Shown in pieces: positions 7,799-14,650 of a stretch of 17,357 nucleotides of DNA; position 1 is the stretch's first letter, and every line of letters begins with the position of its first letter. Source of the stretch: Phycisphaerales bacterium UBA1910 (GTDB lineage: Bacteria > Planctomycetota > Phycisphaerae > Phycisphaerales > UBA1924); assembly GCA_002337545.1 (NCBI GenBank), contig DDGE01000007.1, forward strand, positions 1 through 17,357, written 5' to 3'. Below the pieces are notes generated by a model that made no database searches, was not told the DNA's origin, and worked only from the letters and a program-made list of their open reading frames with translations. The position numbers and the translations under genes were made by a program.

Positions 7799-8235
7799 AC
7801 ACCCAAATGAAGACAACGCACACCAACCCAACCTGCCCCACCTGCGGCTACGACCTCGCCGGCATCATCCGTGAGGACAACACTGTGACATGCCCGGAGT
7901 GCGGGGAAGCCATCAACCAGATTTCGAAACAGAGAACAACATACTGGATCTCTTTCGAAAGAGCACTACTCATACCCTTCTTAATCACAACAACATGCTG
8001 GATCATCCTTCCCGGAGTGTCACCAGTGGACACTGCATTCGCAAGGACAATCTCATTCATCATGGCTGCACAGTTGTTGTACTTGATCGCTTATGGCATA
8101 TGGAAACCAAAGGCGTACACGCAACGAGAACTCTCAGTGATGGAGAACACATTTCTCTACATCAGTCTTGTGTTATCCATGCTATTCACCGGGTACCTCT
8201 TCATTCGCACCATGTTTTTTTACCACAGATTCTGA
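7792..8235 (+). CDS. Zinc-ribbon membrane protein E
   Basis: This 147-residue fifth paralog has the ribbon C-P-T-C-G-Y-D-L-A-G and C-P-E-C-G-E within the first 40 residues. Three hydrophobic helices follow, roughly residues 58-80, 85-104 and 121-145. ATG at 7792 overlaps D's stop codon in the pattern seen elsewhere in the array. ATG at 7807 is an alternative that would give exactly nine residues before the first cysteine, as in C and D. No Shine-Dalgarno sequence is visible for either. The open frame running upstream to 7642 is out-of-frame read-through of D. The gene is AT-richer than B. Its stop codon lies one base from the stop of the convergent aminotransferase, so there is no room for a separate terminator. 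Confidence 0.75.
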   Translation: MVNTQMKTTHTNPTCPTCGYDLAGIIREDNTVTCPECGEAINQISKQRTTYWISFERALLIPFLITTTCWIILPGVSPVDTAFARTISFIMAAQLLYLIAYGIWKPKAYTQRELSVMENTFLYISLVLSMLFTGYLFIRTMFFYHRF

Positions 8236-8236
8236 T

Positions 8237-9151
8237 TCACCCCACCACCGCCTCGCGCACCCGCTTCGTCACCTCACCCACCGCCCCGCTCCCGATCGTC
8301 TCCGCCTCGATCCGGACCACCGGCAGCACACCCCAGCTCGAGTTCGTCAGGAACACCTCGTCCGCGTCCAGCAAGTCGTCGATCGTCATCATCCGCTTGG
8401 TTGTCTTGATCCCCATCGCGCCCGCCTTCTCGACGACACGCAATCGCGTCACACCCGGCAGCACCGGCGAGGGGATCTGCCCCTCCCGAGTCTCCGGCGT
8501 CGCGTGCTCGTCCTCCTCACCGCGTGCGATCGGGGTGATCAGGTGCCCGCCGTCGACGACGAACAGATTCGAGACGCACCCGCCGCACAGGTGATTGCTC
8601 ACCTGGAACACGATCGACTCGCCTGCGCCCTTCGCCGCCGCCGCCTGCAGCTCACGCAACCGCCACCAGTAGTTCAATGTCTTGTGCCCGGCTGTCGGAT
8701 CGAGCGGGTTGGCCCGCGCCTGCGCGAGCGTCGCCATCACGCCGTTATCGAACATCTCATCCGGGTAGGGCGTGACGGGGTTCGCCTGGATCAGCACCGT
8801 CGGCTGGTGCCCGCTGCGACCGGTCGTCTGCAGCATATTCAGGTCGCCCCCGGTCAGCGTCAGACGGACACGGGCCGCGTCCATCCCGGACTTCTTCACC
8901 GTCTCGACCACCGCCTCGCCCAAAGGCCCCGTCTTGAGCTCATCGCTGAGCCCCAGCGCCGCGGCGGACGATTGCAACCGATCGAGGTGCTCATCGAGAT
9001 CGCGCACCACGACCCCATCGGGGGTGACATGGGCGATCATGGTCTCGAAGAGACCCACGCCGTGCTGGAACCCCGCGTCGAAGGCGCTGATGCGCGCGTC
9101 ATCGCGATGGACAAAGTCGCCGTTGAGAAAGATGGATTCGTGTTCGCTCAT
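8237..9151 (-). CDS. Class IV PLP aminotransferase/lyase, PabC-like
   Basis: This 304-residue protein has the fold-type IV PLP enzyme layout shared by aminodeoxychorismate lyase (PabC), branched-chain and D-amino acid aminotransferases. The N-terminal F-L-N-G-D-F and F-D-A-G-F-Q-H-G-V-G-L-F-E-T signature is present. The PLP lysine is K157 in H-K-T-L-N-Y, and the cofactor-binding loop is G-C-V-S-N-L-F. The C-terminus shows P-G-V-T-R-L-R-V-V and D-E-V-F-L-T-N-S-S-W-G-V-L-P-V. The K-T-L-N-Y context and the PabB-like gene later in the window favour a PabC-like role (4-aminobenzoate for folate), but an amino acid aminotransferase is possible. The glutamate that normally contacts the PLP ring nitrogen is replaced by Gly190. 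It is the last gene of a leftward trio, 24 bp after the redox membrane protein. Confidence 0.85.
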   Translation of the reverse strand: MSEHESIFLNGDFVHRDDARISAFDAGFQHGVGLFETMIAHVTPDGVVVRDLDEHLDRLQSSAAALGLSDELKTGPLGEAVVETVKKSGMDAARVRLTLTGGDLNMLQTTGRSGHQPTVLIQANPVTPYPDEMFDNGVMATLAQARANPLDPTAGHKTLNYWWRLRELQAAAAKGAGESIVFQVSNHLCGGCVSNLFVVDGGHLITPIARGEEDEHATPETREGQIPSPVLPGVTRLRVVEKAGAMGIKTTKRMMTIDDLLDADEVFLTNSSWGVLPVVRIEAETIGSGAVGEVTKRVREAVVG

Positions 9152-9175
9152 GGGGTGAGCGTATGCCCCAACGCG

Positions 9176-9832
9176 TCACGCGTCGTGATTGCGGCGCGAA
9201 TCGACCATCGCAGGCCCGAGCAACGCAACGACATGCAGGATCAGCAGGATCGTGTTCTTGCCGTACGCGAAGTACCGCGCCCCGTCCTCAATCCCCGAGG
9301 CGATCCGGTAATCGCTCAGACACCCGCACCCCGATTCCTGAAGAACCACCGGGTCCACAAGCGTGAGGTAATAGGTAAACACCCCGATGAGGATCATCGA
9401 GGACATCAGCACCAGCTTGCCGAAGGGCTTGCGCAGCTCGCTGCCCATCACGAACACGAGCAACAATCCCATCACCAGCTCGCCCGGGCCCACCCACATC
9501 AGGAGAGGTTCGTACTGCTCGGGGATGACCTCGTGCTTCTCGACGATATTCATGAACGCCGAGATATCCTTGACCTTGAGGAACCCCGGGATCACCCAAA
9601 AGAGCATGATCAGGAACACGCTGATCCGCGCGAACAGGTACCGGGGCTCACGAGGCTCATCCGCGCCGGGCGTCTGGTACACCGCTTTATCGACACCCTT
9701 GGAGAACGAGTCATCCTCGGCGGGCGCGTCATCCCCGCTGCCCGCGGGTGGGATAGGAAGACCCGTCGCCGAATCGATCGGCGGGTCCGAATCACGCATA
9801 GCGCGCCAAGATGGGTAAAGACATCGGGTCAT
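9176..9832 (-). CDS. DoxX/MauE-like redox-associated membrane protein
   Basis: This 218-residue protein has a polar, proline- and acid-rich N-terminal tail of about 65 residues followed by four hydrophobic helices, the DoxX/MauE arrangement. The first helix ends in P-G-F-L-K-V, and the second begins with the family-like P-G-E-L-V-M-G. A cysteine pair, G-C-G-C, lies between helices three and four. MauE-type members often carry such a C-x-C and are thought to work in disulfide or electron transfer at the membrane, so a redox role is reasonable but not proven. The start at 9832 has AGGG nearby; ATG at 9799 is also plausible and would remove eleven unremarkable residues. It lies 17 bp after trpS and 24 bp before the aminotransferase, so the three are probably co-transcribed. 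Confidence 0.7.
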   Translation of the reverse strand: MTRCLYPSWRAMRDSDPPIDSATGLPIPPAGSGDDAPAEDDSFSKGVDKAVYQTPGADEPREPRYLFARISVFLIMLFWVIPGFLKVKDISAFMNIVEKHEVIPEQYEPLLMWVGPGELVMGLLLVFVMGSELRKPFGKLVLMSSMILIGVFTYYLTLVDPVVLQESGCGCLSDYRIASGIEDGARYFAYGKNTILLILHVVALLGPAMVDSRRNHDA

Positions 9833-9849
9833 GTGCCCTGATTCTACAA

Positions 9850-10926
9850 TTACTCGAACATGAGTGTTCGCTTACCGAAGTCGAGTTTCATCGCCTGCTT
9901 GGCAAGATAAAGGGTTTCTTCCGCCGCGTTATTCGCCTGTCTGGTGTGCTCACGGAGAATCTCAAGGACCTTCTTGTCCCCTTCATTACCCTCGAACGGC
10001 ACACGCCGCTCCCGCATCGGTTCGAGCAGCTTGTCGATGTGCTGGGCGATCTCGACCTTGATGTGCCCATCGCCGATGTTGTCGCCCTTGCTATACGCCT
10101 CTTCGAGCTCCTTGATCCGCTCGTCATCCGCAATAAACGCACGAACATAGTCGAAAAGGGCGTTGTTGATGTCGCCGGGCTCGTCCATCGCGGTCCGCCC
10201 GGTGTAGAGCCCGCCCATCTTCTTCTTGATCTTCTTGAAGGTGTCCGTGAGGAAAATCGCGTTGTTGAGCGATTTGGACATCTTCAGCTTCCCGTCCGTC
10301 CCCACCAGACGCGCGACACGACCGACCTTGCCTTCTGGGATAGGGAACAGCCCGCCTTCCTTCACATAGTCATCATCATCGGTATGCGGGTTCACGCCGC
10401 AGTACAGCTGGTTGAACCGGCGCGCCACCTCGCGGCAGGGCTCGATGTGGGCCAGTTGGTCCTCACCCACGGGCACCAGCTCGGGGCGGAAGATCAAGAT
10501 GTCCGCGCACTGCCCCACGGAGTACATCGGGAACCCGAACGAGTACGAATCGCCCAGCCCCTTGTCCTCCAGCTCGGTCTTGAGCGTCGGGTTGCGCATT
10601 ACCCGGTTGAAGGGCAGCAGCATGGCCAGATACCAGGTGAGCTCCGCGATGCCGGGGATCTCGGTCTGGAGCACGAAGGTGGACTTTTCCGGGTCCATGC
10701 CGCAGGCGATCCAGTCCTTGACGATGTCCAGGGTCGATCGTCGGATCTCGTCGGGCTTGTCGGCCCGGGTGGTAAACGCGTGCATGTTCGCGATCAGGAA
10801 GAAGCACTCGTACTCATCCTGCAGCTTGACACGGTTCTCCAGAGAACCCACCCAGTGCCCTAGGTGGAGCTGCCCAGTGGGGGTGTCGCCGGTCAGAATA
10901 CGCGGTTTTTCGGTGTTTGAACTCAT
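9850..10926 (-). CDS. trpS: Tryptophan--tRNA ligase
   Basis: This 358-residue class I aminoacyl-tRNA synthetase charges tRNA-Trp in the cytoplasm. The HIGH-type ATP site is H-L-G-H at residues 21-24, within T-G-D-T-P-T-G-Q-L-H-L-G-H-W, a TrpRS signature. The second ATP signature K-M-S-K-S is complete at 215-219. Length fits bacterial TrpRS, although the central Y-S-F-G-F-P-M-Y-S-V-G-Q region should bind tryptophan by position only. The start is ATG at 10926, and no strong Shine-Dalgarno sequence is visible. It heads a leftward trio with the DoxX/MauE-like gene and the aminotransferase. Its promoter must lie in the gap shared with the AT-rich island, which is transcribed the other way. I saw no T-box leader or tryptophan-rich leader peptide upstream. 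Confidence 0.96.
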   Translation of the reverse strand: MSSNTEKPRILTGDTPTGQLHLGHWVGSLENRVKLQDEYECFFLIANMHAFTTRADKPDEIRRSTLDIVKDWIACGMDPEKSTFVLQTEIPGIAELTWYLAMLLPFNRVMRNPTLKTELEDKGLGDSYSFGFPMYSVGQCADILIFRPELVPVGEDQLAHIEPCREVARRFNQLYCGVNPHTDDDDYVKEGGLFPIPEGKVGRVARLVGTDGKLKMSKSLNNAIFLTDTFKKIKKKMGGLYTGRTAMDEPGDINNALFDYVRAFIADDERIKELEEAYSKGDNIGDGHIKVEIAQHIDKLLEPMRERRVPFEGNEGDKKVLEILREHTRQANNAAEETLYLAKQAMKLDFGKRTLMFE

Positions 10927-11046
10927 ATCGCCAGATCGTAGCCCGCTTTACACGCCTGTCTAAATCTTGCTCAACCTGAACCAGGCGAGTGTACCCGAGC
11001 ACCCAAGCCACATTCCAAAAAAAATCGCTTATCTGCCGCAGAGCCA

Positions 11047-11075
11047 TTGAAAAAATATGTAGCTATCGGTATCTT
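11047..11075 (+). promoter_or_regulatory. Sigma70-type promoter candidate for the AT-rich island
   Basis: TTGAAA (11047-11052) and TATCTT (11070-11075) are separated by exactly 17 bp, within an AT-rich stretch. This is a good match to the general bacterial housekeeping promoter. It lies about 80 bp upstream of the secreted-protein start, ahead of the 15-bp repeats, so the repeats would fall in the 5' untranslated region. The remaining part of the 232-bp gap contains an A-run at 11018-11025 and no other clear element. Confidence 0.45.
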
Positions 11076-11103
11076 TCCCGTACTTATCACTTGGATGTGA
11101 TGT

Positions 11104-11147
11104 ACAACCCGCCTAGGCACAACCCGCCTAGGCACAACCCGCCTAGG
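11104..11147 (+). repeat. Three tandem copies of a 15-bp repeat in the leader
   Basis: The unit ACAACCCGCCTAGGC occurs at 11104-11118 and 11119-11133, with a third copy at 11134-11147 lacking its last base. Each contains the palindrome CCTAGG; in the first two it is extended to GCCTAGGC. The third copy runs into AGGAG (11145-11149), the Shine-Dalgarno site of the downstream gene. The copies are identical, which suggests a young or actively changing tandem repeat. It could be a regulator-binding array spaced at 15 bp, an RNA element, or a slippage-prone leader. Confidence 0.85.
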
Positions 11148-11158
11148 AGTATGATATT

Positions 11159-12169
11159 TTGCAATTTTCAAAAAAGTTACGCGCATTCACCACAGGATGC
11201 CTCGTCTCTCTGACCGCATTTGGCTATCCCTCGCAGCTCTTGGCCAACTCGTTTCAGCCACAAGAAATCGATGGTGTTACATCAACTTTTCAAGATGTAC
11301 CAAGTTCAGAAAGCGAGATTGATGACGCTCATGCAGCTATCGATGCTGGACTTAACCCAGTTGACGCATTAACTCCAAAGCCAATGCCGATACGAGAATA
11401 CACTTCATTCCTCTCCGATGTGTGGAGCGTTCTTTTCTCGAGTAGTTACAATACTGAATCTTCATCTATACACACTACCGCTTGGCTTGATGGACCAACA
11501 GGTGCTATAACTGCTGCAAACGAACACGGTGAATCAGTTCAGATCGAAATTACTTTATCTCTAGAGATTCTCCCTGGTATTTGGAGCGAAGTTGACCAAG
11601 AATCCCTGAATACAATAGAGAACGCCTCCGCCAGAATGGGTATCGCGTGGACTGAGTTGTCAAATACCTCAGGAGATTCACTCAATCTGCTCGTCTTCTG
11701 GACTGAGTGGATTCAAGACGGCACCACCACAACACTGATTATGCCAATAAACACGGTATCGCAGGAAGAAATTGATCTTTATGCAGAAATTATTCCGCAT
11801 ATGGACGGCTTCTTCGACCACCCTGAGAACTATAACATTGAAAACTACGACCCTTCTATACTCGGAATATTTTCTAGGTTTCGTGCAGCAGTGAAGACAG
11901 CAGTTGTTGCTGCTGTAGCAACTGTCGCCACAGCTGTTGTCACCGCTGGCGTTGCCGCTGTTGCCGCAGCCACGCTCCCTGCTGTGGCGGTTGCTGTGGC
12001 AGTTGTCGTCGGCGTCGCCGCCGTTGCGACCGTTGCTGCGTATGCATATGTAGAAATCGCCACAGAACAGCTACGGGACGACTTGGCCGACAATGGCTTT
12101 GATGTATCTAATGCCACATCTGGACAAGTGATCCAGCTTGGCAAAATTGCACATGAACTCGGTCTCTAA
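11159..12169 (+). CDS. Secreted protein with Ala/Val-rich hydrophobic C-terminal segment
   Basis: I do not recognise a family for this 336-residue protein. The start is TTG at 11159, nine bases after an AGGAG ribosome site; no in-frame ATG fits better. Residues 1-29 form a Sec signal peptide: basic K-K-L-R, a hydrophobic stretch, then likely cleavage after L-L-A. Residues 30-240 are polar and acidic, with a beta-like section rich in Thr, Ser and Ile/Leu. Residues about 242-297 are nearly all Ala and Val with a few Thr, long enough for two membrane spans, and are preceded by R-F-R-A-A-V-K. A short polar tail ends in H-E-L-G-L. Codon use is plainly AT-richer than in neighbours, suggesting transfer. 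The next gene overlaps its end. A membrane-inserting or pore-forming role is possible but unproven; an anchored surface protein is the simpler reading. Confidence 0.72.
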   Translation: MQFSKKLRAFTTGCLVSLTAFGYPSQLLANSFQPQEIDGVTSTFQDVPSSESEIDDAHAAIDAGLNPVDALTPKPMPIREYTSFLSDVWSVLFSSSYNTESSSIHTTAWLDGPTGAITAANEHGESVQIEITLSLEILPGIWSEVDQESLNTIENASARMGIAWTELSNTSGDSLNLLVFWTEWIQDGTTTTLIMPINTVSQEEIDLYAEIIPHMDGFFDHPENYNIENYDPSILGIFSRFRAAVKTAVVAAVATVATAVVTAGVAAVAAATLPAVAVAVAVVVGVAAVATVAAYAYVEIATEQLRDDLADNGFDVSNATSGQVIQLGKIAHELGL

Positions 12170-12668
12170 CTACCCTCTAGGTGAAGAAACATGGCTGCGC
12201 CGCGGCATATCAAGCCGCGGCGCACTATTTTATACCCGCGAGTTTACTCATGTTGTTCTTTTACTAATTTTCACTCTCGGTATGATTGTATCGCCGCTTA
12301 TACTGGTTACCCCACATTTATCTAGTGCGCCTCTTTGGTTTTCAGTCTCCGCTTGGATGGCAATGGCGGTTTTGCTAGCACCCTTGGCCGCTGTAGTTGG
12401 AAAATGTGTCTTACCCAGACTCAGTATCTGCCCATTGTGGGTCTACGCAGAACAACTGACTCCGGAGAAACTCGTGATTTACCGAGCCAGTAAGACACCA
12501 ATCTCTATCAATCTCACTGGGGCCTTGATCAGCTCTAGATCAAGAATGAAATACTACACCACCCTCACAATCACGAGGAATGATTCAACTGTCTGTGCTC
12601 GACTACCAGTTCTTACCCCAGTAGAATATGATCGCTTCATGCAGTATTGGAATGCTGCGAATCCATAA
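12153..12668 (+). CDS. Two-helix membrane protein with soluble C-terminal domain
   Basis: This 171-residue protein has two hydrophobic helices, roughly residues 33-53 and 60-85, and then about 80 residues that alternate like beta strands (Y-A-E-Q-L-T-P-E-K-L-V-I-Y and Y-Y-T-T-L-T-I-T-R). The end reads T-P-V-E-Y-D-R-F-M-Q-Y-W. Two helices followed by a small beta-rich domain recall bacterial PH-like membrane proteins, but I cannot confirm that. ATG at 12153 overlaps the secreted-protein gene by 17 bp; TTG at 12138 is an alternative. Codons 15-24 lie in a strong hairpin, so the true start could instead be ATG 12282, although that would break the first helix. AT-rich codon use matches its partner, not its neighbours. 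The pairing suggests a helper or immunity role by position only. Confidence 0.62.
   Translation: MNSVSNYPLGEETWLRRGISSRGALFYTREFTHVVLLLIFTLGMIVSPLILVTPHLSSAPLWFSVSAWMAMAVLLAPLAAVVGKCVLPRLSICPLWVYAEQLTPEKLVIYRASKTPISINLTGALISSRSRMKYYTTLTITRNDSTVCARLPVLTPVEYDRFMQYWNAANP
12196..12232 (+). terminator. Terminator-like hairpin inside the start of the membrane gene
   Basis: TGCGCCGCGGC (12196-12206) and GCCGCGGCGCA (12214-12224) are perfect 11-bp inverted arms around a 7-base loop, followed by CTATTTTA. This is the form of an intrinsic terminator, 27 bp after the stop of the secreted-protein gene. It lies inside the reading frame of the next gene, so it may act as an attenuator between the two. It stands out because the surrounding DNA is AT-rich. 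Confidence 0.55.
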
Positions 12669-12676
12669 TGTACTGA

Positions 12677-13741
12677 TCACACGCCCGTTTGCGACGCGTC
12701 CGCGCTGACAACCAGCGCCAGGATCACATTGAGCGCATTAAAGCAGATGTGCATCATGATCGGCACACCCACGCGACGGGTCCGCTCGTAGGCGACGCCG
12801 CAGGTCAGTCCCACCGCGAAGATCGGGAGCAGCGCGTGCCACGCGACCCGCGTTTCTTCGGGGCCGATCCGGTGCATCCCCGCGAAGATAATGCTCGTGA
12901 TCACGATCGCCAGCCAAGGGCTCTTGACCCACTTGATCATCGCACCTTGGACGAACACGCGATAGACGAGTTCCTCAAGGAAGGGTGCCCCGATGATCGC
13001 GCCGCCCACGATCGCCCAGACCCATGGGTCGTTGGGAGAATCGTTGAGCATCTGCAGCGTTGGGTGCGCCATCCCATTCGGGGGTTCCTGCTGGGTCTGG
13101 GTGTACGCGAACACGCCGAGCATGTTCATGAGCTCGATAAACGGGTACGCGAGCATGAAGCACCCGAGCCCAACAGGGAAGTCGAGAATGCTCAAGCCGA
13201 GACCGGCTTTGCACTCCTTGCCTTCCATCGTGGATCGCTTGAGGACGAAGAGCATCCCGATCCCCGCGAGGATCCCGAAGAGGTAGAACCCGACCGTGTT
13301 GATGGCCTGCAGCTGCAGATCCGTGTACCCCTGTTCCTGAATCCAGGCGACCTTCGCGATCAGCGTGGGCGCGGAACTCGCGGCAAGCATCACAACAAGG
13401 GCGCTGAAGATCCAAACAACGCTGGGCAGCAAGGAAACATCTCGCAGCCCCGCTTTGGCGAAACCGCCGGGCTTGAGCAGACCGCCCGCGAAGAGCAGCA
13501 TGATCACGAGGACCATCGACACCCCGAGCGTGAGGAGCTTCCACTCCTTCATCGTCTCGACCACATCGCTGACGCGTTTTTCCTGAACGGGTTCCGTATC
13601 CACGACCTGCGCCAGGGTCAGCACATCCGTCCCCGCGATCGTCGGCGATACAATCACGCCGATACCAAACAGCACAACGAGCAACGCCGGCCAAAGTGGT
13701 GTTCGAGTCCGCAACCCGATCTGTCGATGAGTCTGATCCAT
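12677..13741 (-). CDS. CPBP family intramembrane metalloprotease
   Basis: This 354-residue polytopic membrane protein ends in a CPBP (Abi/Rce1-like) domain. All three motifs are present and in order: E256-E-L-V-Y-R261, F286-A-G-M-H290, and H331-I-C-F-N335. These residues form the metal and water-activating site of Rce1-type glutamate-dependent intramembrane proteases. Earlier parts hold an N-terminal helix near residues 14-33, then several helices before the catalytic core. Substrates are unknown; bacterial members have been linked to protein maturation and bacteriocin immunity. An open frame continues upstream to 14197, but that is antisense to trpC, so I placed the start at the ATG at 13741. 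That codon overlaps the trpC start by 2 bp. Its stop is 8 bp from the convergent AT-rich island gene. Confidence 0.9.
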   Translation of the reverse strand: MDQTHRQIGLRTRTPLWPALLVVLFGIGVIVSPTIAGTDVLTLAQVVDTEPVQEKRVSDVVETMKEWKLLTLGVSMVLVIMLLFAGGLLKPGGFAKAGLRDVSLLPSVVWIFSALVVMLAASSAPTLIAKVAWIQEQGYTDLQLQAINTVGFYLFGILAGIGMLFVLKRSTMEGKECKAGLGLSILDFPVGLGCFMLAYPFIELMNMLGVFAYTQTQQEPPNGMAHPTLQMLNDSPNDPWVWAIVGGAIIGAPFLEELVYRVFVQGAMIKWVKSPWLAIVITSIIFAGMHRIGPEETRVAWHALLPIFAVGLTCGVAYERTRRVGVPIMMHICFNALNVILALVVSADASQTGV

Positions 13742-14588
13742 GTCTGATCTTCCAACACACCCCGAGATGCCCGCGACGCTCCGCGAGATCGTGGAACACA
13801 CCCGGGTCGTCGTCGCAGAAAGCAAGTCCCGTGTGCCCGAGTCCGAACTGCGATCCCGAATCGCGAATCTGGACGCTCCACGCGGGTTTTTTGAGGCCTT
13901 GACCGCACCAACGACGGGTACACGCGTCATCGCGGAGGTGAAACGGCGCAGCCCCAGCGCGGGGCTGATCCGCCCTGAATACGACTCGGATGGCTTCGAT
14001 CCTGCATTCATTGCGCAGCAGTACTCCAAGGCAGGCGCATCGGCGATTTCCTGCCTCACGGACGAAAAGTTCTTTGGCGGCGAGCTGCGATTCTTGCGCA
14101 ATATCAAAGAATCAATCGATCTCCCCATCCTCCGCAAGGACTTCATGATCGACCCATACCAGATACTCGAAGCCCGCGCCCACGATGCGGATGCCATCCT
14201 CCTGATCGCCGAGTGCCTCTCGGACGATCAGATCCGAGAGATGCTCGCGCTGTCCCACGATGTGGGGCTCTCGGCACTTCTCGAGGTTCATTCCCGTGAA
14301 AACCTGCTCCGGGCACTGCCAATCCTGGAGGAAACCCACAACCCACGCACCCTCCTCGGGATCAATAACCGCGATCTCACGCGGATGATCACGGATCTGG
14401 CGCACACAACGGATCTGCTCGATCTTGTCCCGGATCGATCGATCCTCGTCTCCGAGTCCGGGATCCGCACGCACGACGATCTCGCCCATCTTCAATCGCA
14501 CGGCGTCCACATTGCACTCATCGGCGAGCACCTCATGCGCCAACCCCACCCCGGAGATGCGCTTTCCCGGATGCTCAGGCCGCAATAA
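13740..14588 (+). CDS. trpC: Indole-3-glycerol phosphate synthase
   Basis: This 282-residue (beta/alpha)8 enzyme closes the indole ring in tryptophan synthesis, converting carboxyphenylaminodeoxyribulose phosphate to indole-3-glycerol phosphate with loss of CO2. All active-site positions are visible: E66 and K68 in A-E-V-K-R-R-S-P-S-A-G, K133 in L-R-K-D-F, E182 in L-L-E-V-H-S, N209 in G-I-N-N-R-D-L and S240 in S-E-S-G-I. The L-T-D-E-K-F-F-G-G motif is also intact. It stands alone among trp biosynthesis genes here, with no trpD or trpF beside it. The start at 13740 overlaps the divergent protease start codon; ATG at 13767 would still give a full domain and relieve the overlap. The fusion protein gene follows after 62 bp. 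Confidence 0.96.
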   Translation: MSDLPTHPEMPATLREIVEHTRVVVAESKSRVPESELRSRIANLDAPRGFFEALTAPTTGTRVIAEVKRRSPSAGLIRPEYDSDGFDPAFIAQQYSKAGASAISCLTDEKFFGGELRFLRNIKESIDLPILRKDFMIDPYQILEARAHDADAILLIAECLSDDQIREMLALSHDVGLSALLEVHSRENLLRALPILEETHNPRTLLGINNRDLTRMITDLAHTTDLLDLVPDRSILVSESGIRTHDDLAHLQSHGVHIALIGEHLMRQPHPGDALSRMLRPQ

Positions 14589-14650
14589 TCCCCTGATTCC
14601 CTCGTTTTTCATCCAGAAGACCCAATCCATCCTCCTGTTGGAGTTCCTTG

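Noticed and set aside
8168..9841. 557-residue plus-strand open frame opposite the aminotransferase and redox membrane gene
   Set aside because: It is a shadow of two real minus-strand genes; the composition is low-complexity Arg/His/Pro with no domain.
9811..10863. 350-residue plus-strand open frame opposite trpS
   Set aside because: It is antisense to a TrpRS with intact HLGH and KMSKS motifs.
11104..11147. Possible CRISPR array
   Set aside because: The 15-bp units are directly adjacent with no spacers, and no cas genes are present.
12689..13747. 352-residue plus-strand open frame opposite the CPBP protease
   Set aside because: It is antisense to a gene with all three CPBP motifs; the composition is Arg/Asp/His rich and unlike a real protein.
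13742..14197. N-terminal extension of the CPBP protease frame by 152 residues
   Set aside because: This part is antisense to trpC and lacks membrane or family features; the ATG at 13741 gives the expected protein.
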